This document shows, piece by piece, positions 43,708 through 51,673 of a stretch of 64,000 bases of DNA. Source of the DNA: JAKFDI01 sp044508835 (lineage in GTDB: Bacteria > Pseudomonadota > Gammaproteobacteria > Burkholderiales > Burkholderiaceae_C). Under the pieces are notes generated by a model. It ran no database searches and was not told the origin of the DNA. It worked only from the letters and a program-made list of their open reading frames with translations. A program made the translations under genes and the position numbers. The stretch's first letter is position 1. Every line of letters starts with the position of its first letter. The stretch spans positions 124,001 to 188,000 of the forward strand of contig JBIQHD010000002.1 of the NCBI GenBank assembly GCA_044508835.1, in the 5' to 3' direction.

Positions 43708-43998
43708 ATGGATCGCGCCACCGTCCTCGGCCTGCTGCGCCGGAGCAAGCCCGAACTGCAACGCCGCTTCGGCGTTGTTCGGCTGGCCTTGTTCGGGTCC
43801 ATGGCGCGAGACCAGTCTCGCGCCGACAGCGACGCTGACGTGCTGGTGGCTTTTGACGGCCCCGCGGACTCGCGTCGCTACTTCGGGCTTCAGTTCTATC
43901 TCGAAGACCTGCTCGGCTGTTCGGTCGACCTGGTGACCGAGCAGGCGCTGCGGCCGCAACTGAAGCCGTTCGTCGAGCGGGATGCCATCCATGTCTGA
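43708..43998 (+). CDS. MntA-type minimal nucleotidyltransferase antitoxin
   Basis: A 96-residue protein with the minimal nucleotidyltransferase fold. The active-site motif GS-x10-DxD reads LFGSMARDQSRADSDADVLVA at about residues 28-48, with a downstream acidic residue in LLGCSVDLV. In characterised MntA-HepT pairs this enzyme adds AMP groups to the partner HepT and neutralises it. The ATG at 43708 opens MDRATVLGLLRRSKPELQRRFG. Its last eight bases overlap the start of the HepT gene, so the two are coupled. Confidence 0.88.
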   Translation: MDRATVLGLLRRSKPELQRRFGVVRLALFGSMARDQSRADSDADVLVAFDGPADSRRYFGLQFYLEDLLGCSVDLVTEQALRPQLKPFVERDAIHV

Positions 43999-44350
43999 GG
44001 CTGCGCCGGCCCGCGCATGGCGCTTCTATGTCGAGGACATGCTGGCCTTCTGCGACAAGGCGCTCGCATATACGCAACCCCTGGATCGTGCGTCGTTCCG
44101 GGTCGACGCGATGCGCTACGACGCCACGCTGCGAAACCTCAAGTTGATCGGCGAGGCCGCGACGCACGTGTCGGCGGAGGTTCGCGCCGGCTCGCCCGAG
44201 GTGCCCTGGCGTCTGGTGGTCGCGGTGCGCAACCGGCTGATCCACGGCTACCTCGGGATCGACGACGACACCGTGTGGAGCATCCTGCGCGACGAGCTGC
44301 CATCGCTGCGTGCCGCGTTGCTGCGGCTGCTTGCCGAATCCGAGAGCTGA
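43991..44350 (+). CDS. HepT-like ribonuclease toxin
   Basis: A 119-residue HEPN-fold protein. The HEPN RNase motif R-x4-H-x-Y is present as RNRLIHGY near residues 80-87, in the helix after PWRLVVAVRN. The other end reads WRFYVEDMLAFCDKALAYTQ. With the preceding MntA gene it makes a type II or VII toxin-antitoxin module, in which HepT cleaves RNA and is blocked by AMPylation of the conserved tyrosine. The start ATG is at 43991, inside the mntA coding region. An alternative start at 43982 is possible. Confidence 0.88.
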   Translation: MSEAAPARAWRFYVEDMLAFCDKALAYTQPLDRASFRVDAMRYDATLRNLKLIGEAATHVSAEVRAGSPEVPWRLVVAVRNRLIHGYLGIDDDTVWSILRDELPSLRAALLRLLAESES

Positions 44351-44365
44351 GCGGCGTCGCCGGCC

Positions 44366-44767
44366 TCAGAGCACGATCCGCTTCGCCAGTTCCTGCAGCC
44401 GCTCCATCCCCGGCTCCTTGCGCGGCCACACCAGCTCGACGCCGTCGCCCGCGTGGCGCGGCAGCACGTGCAGGTGCAGGTGCGGCACGGTCTGCCAGCC
44501 GGCGGGCTTGTTGGCCTGCAGCACGGTGATGCCTTCCGGCCGGAACGCCGCCTGCACGGCGAGGGCGATGCGGCGCGCGGCGCGCATCAGGGCCTCGGCT
44601 TCGGCCTCGCTGCAGTCGAGCAGCGTCTCGCGCGGCTGCTTCGTCGCCACGATCACGTGGCCGTCGTTCACCTGGCCGGCGTCCATGAAGGCGAAGACGT
44701 GCTCGTCCTCGTAGACCTTGGCGCAGGGCCATTCGCCGGACAGCAGCTTCTCGAACACGGTGCTCAT
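44366..44767 (-). CDS. HIT family hydrolase
   Basis: A 133-residue histidine-triad protein that hydrolyses nucleotide phosphoramidates or dinucleotide-type substrates. The triad motif is VPHLHLHVLPRH, with H-x-H-x-H near residues 98-104, and the start MSTVFEKLLSGEWPCAKVYEDE matches the family. GAGGAG lies just upstream of the ATG at 44767, which rules in this start over an in-frame ATG at 44788. Substrate is unknown. It converges with the HepT gene, with about 15 bases between the stops. Confidence 0.94.
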   Translation of the reverse strand: MSTVFEKLLSGEWPCAKVYEDEHVFAFMDAGQVNDGHVIVATKQPRETLLDCSEAEAEALMRAARRIALAVQAAFRPEGITVLQANKPAGWQTVPHLHLHVLPRHAGDGVELVWPRKEPGMERLQELAKRIVL

Positions 44768-44867
44768 GCGGTCTCCTCGATCGAGCACCCATCATCGCCC
44801 GAGTCCCCGAGCGTTCCAAGTTGACACACCGCGCCCACGAGGAAAACGCGCCGCGAAGCCGGCGCCC

Positions 44868-44949
44868 ATCAAGCGACACCGCGGATCCGGCTCCGCCGGT
44901 CCGCCGGTGTGCCCCCTTGGGGGGCGCGCGAAGCGCGTAGGGGGGGGCC
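44868..44949 (-). repeat. Structured 3'-end repeat element, copy 2 (after the PQQ dehydrogenase)
   Basis: Read on the reverse strand, this region matches 24013-24098, with a few substitutions and short gaps. It starts right after the stop codon of the PQQ dehydrogenase gene, just as copy 1 starts right after fadD. The hairpins CGCGC-GAAG-GCGCG-like, CCCCC..GGGGG and CGGATCCGGC..GCCGGTCCG are kept with compensating differences. Confidence 0.78.
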
Positions 44950-47082
44950 TTACTTCGGCCGGACAGCATCCGCCGTCCCCTGGATGAAGGCCTTGATCTT
45001 CTCCAGGTCCTCGGCCTTCAGCTTGCCCGTGAAGTCCGGCATGCCGTTGGCCGTGAACGGCCCGTTGAACACGATGCGATCCAGGTGCGTGATCATCTCC
45101 GGCGCCGAGTAGCCGAGGTTGGGCACGTTGCCGCCGCGGTCCACGCCCGGCACGCCGTGGCAGCCGATGCAGTGGCTGACGTACAGCGCCGTGCCTTCGG
45201 GCACGTGCCGCGGGTCGTACGCCACCCCGGCGACCAGGTGGTTGCGCTGGTGCTGGGTGAACGCCGGCAGCGGCGCCTTGCCGCCGATGGCGAAGGTGTA
45301 GACCGTGCCCGGCAGCGTGGTCTGCGCCACCCGCTGGCTGAGGCCGAACACGCCGCCCCAGCCGACGGCGACCGACACGTACTGCACGCCGTCCACCATG
45401 TAGGTCGCGGGTGCGGCCACCACGCCGGTGCCGGTGGGCGTCTCCCACAGCTTGCGGCCGTCGCGGGCGTCGTAGGCGACGAAGCGCCCGTCGGCCGTGC
45501 CCTGGAACACCAGGTTGCCGGCGGTGGTGAGCGTGCCGCCGTTCCACGGCGCGACGTGCTCCTGGCGCCACGCCTCCTTCTGCCGCACCGGGTCCCAGGC
45601 GACGAGCCGCCCCATCGGCTTGCTGGGCGAGGGCACGGCGCCCAGGTGCATGCCGGTGTTCCAGCCGATGCCGGCGCTGAACTGGCCGGCCTGCGGCTTG
45701 TTCCAGGCCCAGTTCGGGTCGCGCATCAGCGTCAGCGGCACGTGCTGCACCGGCATGTAGACCAGGCCGGTCTGCGGATTGAAGCTCATCGGGTGCCAGT
45801 TGCGCGCGCCGTAGGGGCTGGGCACGGCGTCGAAGGGCTTGTCGCGCGAGACCGAGGCCGGGTTCACGATCGGCCGGCCGTTGCCGTCGTAGCCGCTGGC
45901 CCAGTTCACGTCGACGAAGTTCCTGGCCGAGATGAACTGGCCGTTGGTGCGGTCGATGACGAAGAAGAAGCCGTTCTTCGGCGCGTGCAGGATCACCTTG
46001 CGCGGCTTGCCCTCGATGGCGAGGTCGGCCAGGATCATCGGCTGCGTGGAGGTGAAGTCCCAGTTATCGCCCGGCGTCTCCTGGTAGTGCCAGACGTACC
46101 GGCCGGTGTCGGGGTTGAGCGCCACCAGCGAGGCGAGGTACAGGTTGTCGCCGCCGCCCGGGCTGCGCGCGTGCCAGCTCCACGGCGAGCCGTTGCCGGT
46201 GCCGATGTACATCAGGTTCAGCGCGGGGTCGAAGGTGATGGTGTCCCACACCGTGCCGCCGCCGCCGGCCTCCCAGTACCGGTTGCTCGGGTCCCAGGTC
46301 TTGGCCGCGCGCGCCATCGAGTCGTCCTCGAAGGGCTTGGCCGGGTCGCCGGGCACGGTGAACCAGCGCCACTTCTGCTCGCCGGTCTCGGCGTCGTAGG
46401 CGGTGATGTAGCCGCGCACGCCGTACTCGGCGCCGCCGTTGCCGATCATCACCTTGCCGTTGAACACCCGGGGCGCGCCGGTGATGGTGTAGGAGTGCTT
46501 GTGGTCGATGATGGTGTCGCGCTCCCACAGCTTCCTGCCGGTGGCGGCGTCGAGCGCGATCAGCCGCCCGTCGTAGGCGCCGACGAAGACCTTGCCCTTC
46601 CACAGCGCCACGCCGCGGTTGACCACGTCGCAGCAGCCGCGGTAGCCGCCTTCGCGCCTGACCTGCGGGTCGAACATCCACAGCTTGCGGCCGGTGCGCG
46701 CGTCGATGGCGTGCACGATGCTCCAGGCGCCCGTGACGTACATGATCCCGTCGACGACGAGCGGCGTCGCCTCCACGCCGCGCGTGGATTCGAGGCTGTG
46801 CGTCCACACCAGGCCGAGGTTCTTCACGTTGGCCGCGTCGATCTGGTCCAGTCGCGAGAAGCGCGTCTCGGCGTAGTCGAGGCCGTAGGTCGGCCAGTCG
46901 CGGCCGCTGGCGGCGTTGCGCACGATCGCCGCCTCGTCGATGCGGGCGGTGGCGGCGCGCAGGTGGTCGGCGCTGCCCTTGGCGCCGGTGAACTCGCCGG
47001 CGGCGCAGGCGGCGAGCACGGCCGCGGCCGCGAGGGTGGTCCAGACGATGAGGCGCCGGCTCGGGGCGCGTGAAGCTTGCAT
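44950..47082 (-). CDS. PQQ-dependent quinohemoprotein dehydrogenase, lipoprotein-type signal
   Basis: A 710-residue periplasmic alcohol- or sugar-type dehydrogenase. The signal has a lipobox-like L-A-A-C near residue 25. The PQQ beta-propeller domain spans about 60-590 with tryptophan-docking repeats such as YDAETGEQKWRW and LWETPTGTG. A GCC pair (YRGCCDVVNRG) is the adjacent-Cys motif over PQQ, and the catalytic Asp fits ETPGDNWDFTS. The C-terminal cytochrome c domain has CIGCHG (heme c) near residue 639 and ends in VRPK. It fits type II quinohemoprotein alcohol dehydrogenase. GAGGAG lies just before the ATG at 47082. No PQQ synthesis genes are in the window. Confidence 0.93.
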   Translation of the reverse strand: MQASRAPSRRLIVWTTLAAAAVLAACAAGEFTGAKGSADHLRAATARIDEAAIVRNAASGRDWPTYGLDYAETRFSRLDQIDAANVKNLGLVWTHSLESTRGVEATPLVVDGIMYVTGAWSIVHAIDARTGRKLWMFDPQVRREGGYRGCCDVVNRGVALWKGKVFVGAYDGRLIALDAATGRKLWERDTIIDHKHSYTITGAPRVFNGKVMIGNGGAEYGVRGYITAYDAETGEQKWRWFTVPGDPAKPFEDDSMARAAKTWDPSNRYWEAGGGGTVWDTITFDPALNLMYIGTGNGSPWSWHARSPGGGDNLYLASLVALNPDTGRYVWHYQETPGDNWDFTSTQPMILADLAIEGKPRKVILHAPKNGFFFVIDRTNGQFISARNFVDVNWASGYDGNGRPIVNPASVSRDKPFDAVPSPYGARNWHPMSFNPQTGLVYMPVQHVPLTLMRDPNWAWNKPQAGQFSAGIGWNTGMHLGAVPSPSKPMGRLVAWDPVRQKEAWRQEHVAPWNGGTLTTAGNLVFQGTADGRFVAYDARDGRKLWETPTGTGVVAAPATYMVDGVQYVSVAVGWGGVFGLSQRVAQTTLPGTVYTFAIGGKAPLPAFTQHQRNHLVAGVAYDPRHVPEGTALYVSHCIGCHGVPGVDRGGNVPNLGYSAPEMITHLDRIVFNGPFTANGMPDFTGKLKAEDLEKIKAFIQGTADAVRPK

Positions 47083-47311
47083 CACGTGTGTCTCCTCGTT
47101 GCTCGTTGGATGCCCGGCGGCGCCGGCGCGCACGCCCGTTCGTGCCCTCGGGGCGGGGCCATCTTTGTGCTGTGCGCGAGGGGGTCGCAATGGGGGTTGT
47201 CCGTCCCTCGGCGGCGGCCCGCCGCCGCGGTCCATCAGGGTCAACGCGGAGGCCGCGGCGCTATCCTTGCGAACCGTTTCATCTGCTGCCGACAGGCGGC
47301 TGCATGGCCTC

Positions 47312-48583
47312 ATGACTTCCGTTGCCGAGCCTTCCCCCGCCCTCCAGCCCAATGCGCCCGCCGCGGCATTGCCGGCACGCTGCGAGGTGCTGGTCGTGGG
47401 CGCCGGCCCGGCCGGCTGCGCCGCGGCGATCACCCTGGCGCGCGCCGGCGTGGACGTGGTGCTGGTCGACCAGCACGCCTTCCCGCGCGACAAGGTGTGC
47501 GGCGACGGGCTGATCCCCGACGCGCATGCCGCGCTGCGCAAGCTGGGCGTGTACGACGAGGTGCAGGCGCTGGCGCGGCCGTCGAGCCATGTCGGCTGCA
47601 TCGCGCCGCGCGGCGGGCGCATCGACGTGCCGGGCGCGCTGGCGGTGCTGCCGCGGCGCGAGCTCGACTGGATCCTGTGCCGCGCCGCCGTCGCCGCGGG
47701 GGCGCGCATGCACGCGCCGCTGAAGTTCGTCGCCACGATCGAGGACGGCGGGGCCGTCGCCGGCGCCGTGCTGCAGGCCGCGGACGCGCGCATGGAGGTG
47801 CGCGCCCGCTGGGTGCTGCTCGCCACCGGCGCCGTGCCGCAGGCGCTGATCGCCGCCGGCATGTCCGAGCGCCAGACGCCCAGCGGCGTGGCGCTGCGCG
47901 GCTACGTGCGCCACCCCGCCATGGCCGCGCGCATCGACCGGCTCGAGGTCGTGTGGCACCGCGCGCTGCGCCCCGGCTACGGCTGGATCTTTCCGTGCCG
48001 CGACGGCGTGTTCAACATCGGCGTCGGCCTGGCCGACAGCCACGACACGCGGCGCAACGGGCGGCTGGCCAAGCGCGAGGTCAATCTCAAGCAGGTGTTC
48101 GACGACTTCACCCGCGCCTACGAGCCGGCGCGCCGGCTGGTGGACGGCGGCGAATGGGTCGCGCCGCTGAAGGGCGCGCCGCTGCGCTGCACGCTCGAGG
48201 GCGCGCGCTACGCCCGGCCCGGCCTGCTGGTCACCGGCGAGGCCGCAGGCAGCACCTACTCCTTCACCGGCGAGGGCATCGGCAAGGCGCTGGAGACCGG
48301 CATGCTCGCCGCCGACGCGCTGATCGCCGGGCGCCGGCAGCCGCAGGCCGAGGCCGGCGTGCGCGCGGCCTACGAAGCGGCGCTCGCCGCGCTCAAGCCG
48401 CGCTTCGACCTGTATGCCCGCGCCAACCGCGTGAACAGCCACCCGTGGCTGGCCGACCTGCTGGTCTGGCGCGCCAAGCGCAGCCCGCGCCTGCTCGCGC
48501 GCATGAGCGGGGTGCTCAACGAGACCAGCAACCCCGGCCACATCGTCAGCGCCAGGGGGCTGGTGCGGCTCTTCGCCGAATAG
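47312..48583 (+). CDS. FAD-dependent reductase, geranylgeranyl-reductase family
   Basis: A 423-residue flavoprotein. It has an N-terminal Rossmann motif CEVLVVGAGPAGCAAAITLARAG near 24-45, RDKVCGDGLIPDA near 60-75 (the GGR family hallmark, replacing the usual CGG), and the second FAD segment with GWIFPCRDGVFNIGVGL and GLLVTGEAAGSTYSFTGEGIG near 300-330. Family members reduce isoprenoid double bonds or other C=C bonds in lipid or pigment pathways, and the substrate is not known here. It lies opposite the PQQ dehydrogenase, with about 230 bases between the start codons. Confidence 0.9.
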   Translation: MTSVAEPSPALQPNAPAAALPARCEVLVVGAGPAGCAAAITLARAGVDVVLVDQHAFPRDKVCGDGLIPDAHAALRKLGVYDEVQALARPSSHVGCIAPRGGRIDVPGALAVLPRRELDWILCRAAVAAGARMHAPLKFVATIEDGGAVAGAVLQAADARMEVRARWVLLATGAVPQALIAAGMSERQTPSGVALRGYVRHPAMAARIDRLEVVWHRALRPGYGWIFPCRDGVFNIGVGLADSHDTRRNGRLAKREVNLKQVFDDFTRAYEPARRLVDGGEWVAPLKGAPLRCTLEGARYARPGLLVTGEAAGSTYSFTGEGIGKALETGMLAADALIAGRRQPQAEAGVRAAYEAALAALKPRFDLYARANRVNSHPWLADLLVWRAKRSPRLLARMSGVLNETSNPGHIVSARGLVRLFAE

Positions 48584-48595
48584 GGGCGCCCGGCG

Positions 48596-49357
48596 ATGTG
48601 CCAGCTGCTCGGCATGAACGGCAACACGCCGACCGACATCGTGTTCAGCTTCACCGGCTTCACGACGCGCGCCGAGGAGCACAAGGACGGCTTCGGCATC
48701 GCCTTCTTCGAGGGCGCCGGCGCGCGGCTGTTCGTCGATGCGCAGGACGCGCGGCACTCGCCGGTGGCGAGCATGGTGCGCAGCTACCCGATCCGCAGCA
48801 AGAACATCATCGCCCACATCCGCAAGGCGACGCAGGGCGTGGTGAACCTGGCCAACACCCATCCCTTCCAGCGCGAGCTGTGGGGGCGCTACTGGGTGTT
48901 CGCGCACAACGGCGACCTGAAGGGCTTCACGCCGCGGCTGCACGCCTCGTTCCGGCCGGTGGGCGCCACCGACAGCGAGCGCGCCTTCTGCTGGCTGATG
49001 CAGGAGCTCGCCAAGGCGCACGCCGGCCTGCCGCCGGTGGCCGAGCTCACGGCCACGCTGCGCGAGCTGGTGCCCACCGTCGCCGCGCACGGCACCTTCA
49101 ACTTCATGCTCAGCAACGGCGAGGCGCTGTGGGCGCACTGCTCCACGAAGCTGCACTACCTCGTGCGCCAGCACCCCTTCGGCCATGCGCGGCTGCAGGA
49201 CGAGGACCTGAGCGTGAACTTCGCCGAGCTCACCGGGCCCGGCGACCGGGTGGCCGTGGTGGTGACCGAGCCGCTCACGGCCGACGAGGCGTGGACGGCC
49301 TTCGCGCCGGGCGAGCTGAAGGTGTTCGTCGACGGTGAGCCACTGGCAAACACCTGA
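48596..49357 (+). CDS. Class II glutamine amidotransferase (YafJ-like)
   Basis: A 253-residue Ntn-type glutamine amidotransferase. It starts MCQLLGMNGNTPTDIVFSFTG with the catalytic Cys at position 2. Other motifs are EEHKDGFGIAFFEG and KNIIAHIRKATQGVVNLANTHPF, then YWVFAHNGDLKGF. These define the YafJ group, a stand-alone glutaminase of unassigned role. It lies 12 bases after the FAD gene and is probably co-transcribed. Confidence 0.94.
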   Translation: MCQLLGMNGNTPTDIVFSFTGFTTRAEEHKDGFGIAFFEGAGARLFVDAQDARHSPVASMVRSYPIRSKNIIAHIRKATQGVVNLANTHPFQRELWGRYWVFAHNGDLKGFTPRLHASFRPVGATDSERAFCWLMQELAKAHAGLPPVAELTATLRELVPTVAAHGTFNFMLSNGEALWAHCSTKLHYLVRQHPFGHARLQDEDLSVNFAELTGPGDRVAVVVTEPLTADEAWTAFAPGELKVFVDGEPLANT

Positions 49358-49421
49358 GCGCGCGCGCCCGGGCGGGCGACACAATCGCGCTCACCCTCGC
49401 GACCGCGCCCCGTCCCGCCCG

Positions 49422-51131
49422 ATGACCGCCCCCGCCACGCCCACGCCCCGCTTCGACCAGTTTCTGCGCCACGACGCGCTCTCCCGGCTGCTCTTCGACT
49501 ACGCCGACGCCCACCCGGACCTCGTGCGCGTCGACTCCATCGGCAAGAGCCACGAGGGCCGCGACATCTGGGTGGTGGTCGTGACGAACACCGCCACCGG
49601 CCCCGACACCGACAAGCCCGCCTTCTGGTGCGACGGCAACATCCACGCCGCCGAGCTGACGGCCAGCACCGCCTGCCTGTACCACCTGCACCACCTCGTC
49701 ACCGGCCACGGCATCGACGCGCAGGTGACGCAGCTGCTGGACACGCGCGTCGTCTACCTCTGCCCGCGCCTGAACCCCGACGGCGCCGAGCTGGCGCTGG
49801 CCGACCGGCCGCGGCACATCCGCTCGTCGACGCGGCCCTGGCCCTTCGACGAGTCGCCGGTCGACGGCCTGACGGTGGAAGACGTGGACGGCGACGGCCG
49901 CGTGCTTTTCATGCGCATCCCCGACCCGCACGGCGGCTACAAGGCCTGCGAGGCCGACCCGCGGCTGATGGTGCCGCGCGAGCCGGGCGAGTTCGGCGGC
50001 CGCTACTACCGCCTCATGCCCGAGGGCACGCTCGCGCACTACGACGGCCTGACCATCCGCGCCAACAAGGACCGCGAGGGCCTGGACCTGAACCGCAACT
50101 TCCCCGCCGGCTGGCGCCAGGAGGCGGAGCAGGCCGGCGCCGGCCCGTACCCGGCCAGCGAGCCCGAGGTGCGGGCGATGGTCGACTTCATCGTCGCCCA
50201 CCCCAACATCGGCGCGGCGGTGAGCTTCCACACCCACAGCGGCGTCATCCTGCGCCCGCTCGGCACGGCGAGCGACGACGAGATGATCCCGGAAGACCTG
50301 TGGAGCTACCAGCGTTTCTCCCGGCTCGGCGAGCAGCTCACCGGCTATCCGGCGGTGAGCATCTGGCACGACTACAAGTACCACCCCAAGGAGACCATCA
50401 GCGGCACGCAGGACTGGCTGTACGAGCACCTCGGCGCGCTGTTCTGGGTGGTGGAGATCTGGGCGCCCAACAAGGAAGCCGGCATCGACGGCTACAAGTG
50501 GGTGGACTGGTATCGCGAGCACCCGGTCGAGGACGACCTCAAGCTGCTCAAGTGGAGCGACGAGCAGTGCGGCGGCCAGGCCCACGTCGACTGGCGGCCC
50601 TTCCACCACCCGCAGCTCGGCGCGGTGGAGATCGGCGGCTGGGACAAGATGAACTTCTGGCGCAACCCGCCGCCGCACCTGCGCGAGCGCGAGGCGGCGC
50701 GCTTCCCGGCCTGGCTGATGCAGGTGGCGCTCAGCCTGCCGCGGCTGGAGCTGCTGCGCACCGAGGTGCGCGCGCTCGGCCCCGACACCTGGCGCGTGCG
50801 CCTGGCGGTGGCCAACAGCGGCTGGCTGCCGGCCTACGTGACCCGCCGCGCGCTGCAGCGCCAGGTGGTGCGCGGCGTGGTCTTCGAGATCCACCTGCCG
50901 GCGGGCGACCCGGCGGTCTCGCTCGTGAGCGGCAAGGAGCGCATGGAAGGCCCGCAGCTCGAAGGCCATGCGCCCAAGACCTCGCTGCAGGCCTTCCTGC
51001 CCAGCCGCGACATCACCGCCGACCGCGCCGTGGGCGAGTGGGTCGTGCGCGCGCCCCAGGGCACGCGGCTCGCGCTCAGCGCGCGGGCCGACCGCGCGGG
51101 CATCGTGCGCACCGAAGTCAGCCTCGACTGA
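49422..51131 (+). CDS. M14 family zinc carboxypeptidase-like protein
   Basis: A 569-residue metallopeptidase. The zinc triad is GNIHAAE (HxxE near residues 69-76) and FHTHSG near 265, the substrate Asn-Arg is in LDLNRNFP near 225, and the catalytic Glu is seen in FWVVEIWAPN near 345. A long C-terminal extension (about 400-569) carries beta-strands of unknown role. There is no clear signal peptide, so it may be cytoplasmic. The ATG at 49422 is used; the frame is open to an ATG at 49335, but those residues are unlike the family. Confidence 0.9.
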   Translation: MTAPATPTPRFDQFLRHDALSRLLFDYADAHPDLVRVDSIGKSHEGRDIWVVVVTNTATGPDTDKPAFWCDGNIHAAELTASTACLYHLHHLVTGHGIDAQVTQLLDTRVVYLCPRLNPDGAELALADRPRHIRSSTRPWPFDESPVDGLTVEDVDGDGRVLFMRIPDPHGGYKACEADPRLMVPREPGEFGGRYYRLMPEGTLAHYDGLTIRANKDREGLDLNRNFPAGWRQEAEQAGAGPYPASEPEVRAMVDFIVAHPNIGAAVSFHTHSGVILRPLGTASDDEMIPEDLWSYQRFSRLGEQLTGYPAVSIWHDYKYHPKETISGTQDWLYEHLGALFWVVEIWAPNKEAGIDGYKWVDWYREHPVEDDLKLLKWSDEQCGGQAHVDWRPFHHPQLGAVEIGGWDKMNFWRNPPPHLREREAARFPAWLMQVALSLPRLELLRTEVRALGPDTWRVRLAVANSGWLPAYVTRRALQRQVVRGVVFEIHLPAGDPAVSLVSGKERMEGPQLEGHAPKTSLQAFLPSRDITADRAVGEWVVRAPQGTRLALSARADRAGIVRTEVSLD

Positions 51132-51178
51132 ATGCCTCCGCCGGGGGCATGGCAGGATGCGCCCCGGAAGGAGCAGCC

Positions 51179-51673
51179 ATGGACCTCTTGATCAACGGCC
51201 GGCCCCGGCACGTGCCCGACGGCGAGGCCGACCCGGCCATGCCCCTGCTGTGGGTGCTGCGCGACCTGCTGCACATGACCGGCACCAAGTTCGGCTGCGG
51301 CGTGGCCGCCTGCGGCGCGTGCACGGTGCACGTCGACGGGCAGGCCGTGCGCTCCTGCGTGACGCCGCTGTCGGCCGCCGCCGGCAAGAGCCTGCACACC
51401 ATCGAGGGCCTGGGCGCCGCCGGGCCGCACCCGCTGCAGAAGGCCTGGATCGCGCACCAGGTGCCGCAGTGCGGCTACTGCCAGAGCGGCATGCTGATGG
51501 CCGCCGCGGCGCTGCTGGCGAGCAACCCGGATCCGAGCGACGCAGAGATCGACGCCGCCATCACCAACCTCTGCCGCTGCGGCACCTATCCGCGCATCCG
51601 CGCCGCCATCCGCACGGCGGCGCGCGAGATGTACCCGGGCGGCCGGCGGCCGCGGCCGAGGCGCAGGGCATGA
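51179..51673 (+). CDS. (2Fe-2S)-binding subunit of a molybdenum hydroxylase
   Basis: A 164-residue iron-sulfur subunit like the small subunit of isoquinoline or aldehyde oxidoreductases. The N-terminal plant-type ferredoxin cluster is in TKFGCGVAACGACTVHVDG near 37-55, plus a later Cys in VRSCVTPLS. The C-terminal helical cluster motif is VPQCGYCQSGMLM near 99-111 and NLCRCGTYPRIRAAIR near 132-147. GGAAGGAG precedes the ATG at 51179. It overlaps the large subunit gene by four bases (ATGA). Confidence 0.95.
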   Translation: MDLLINGRPRHVPDGEADPAMPLLWVLRDLLHMTGTKFGCGVAACGACTVHVDGQAVRSCVTPLSAAAGKSLHTIEGLGAAGPHPLQKAWIAHQVPQCGYCQSGMLMAAAALLASNPDPSDAEIDAAITNLCRCGTYPRIRAAIRTAAREMYPGGRRPRPRRRA

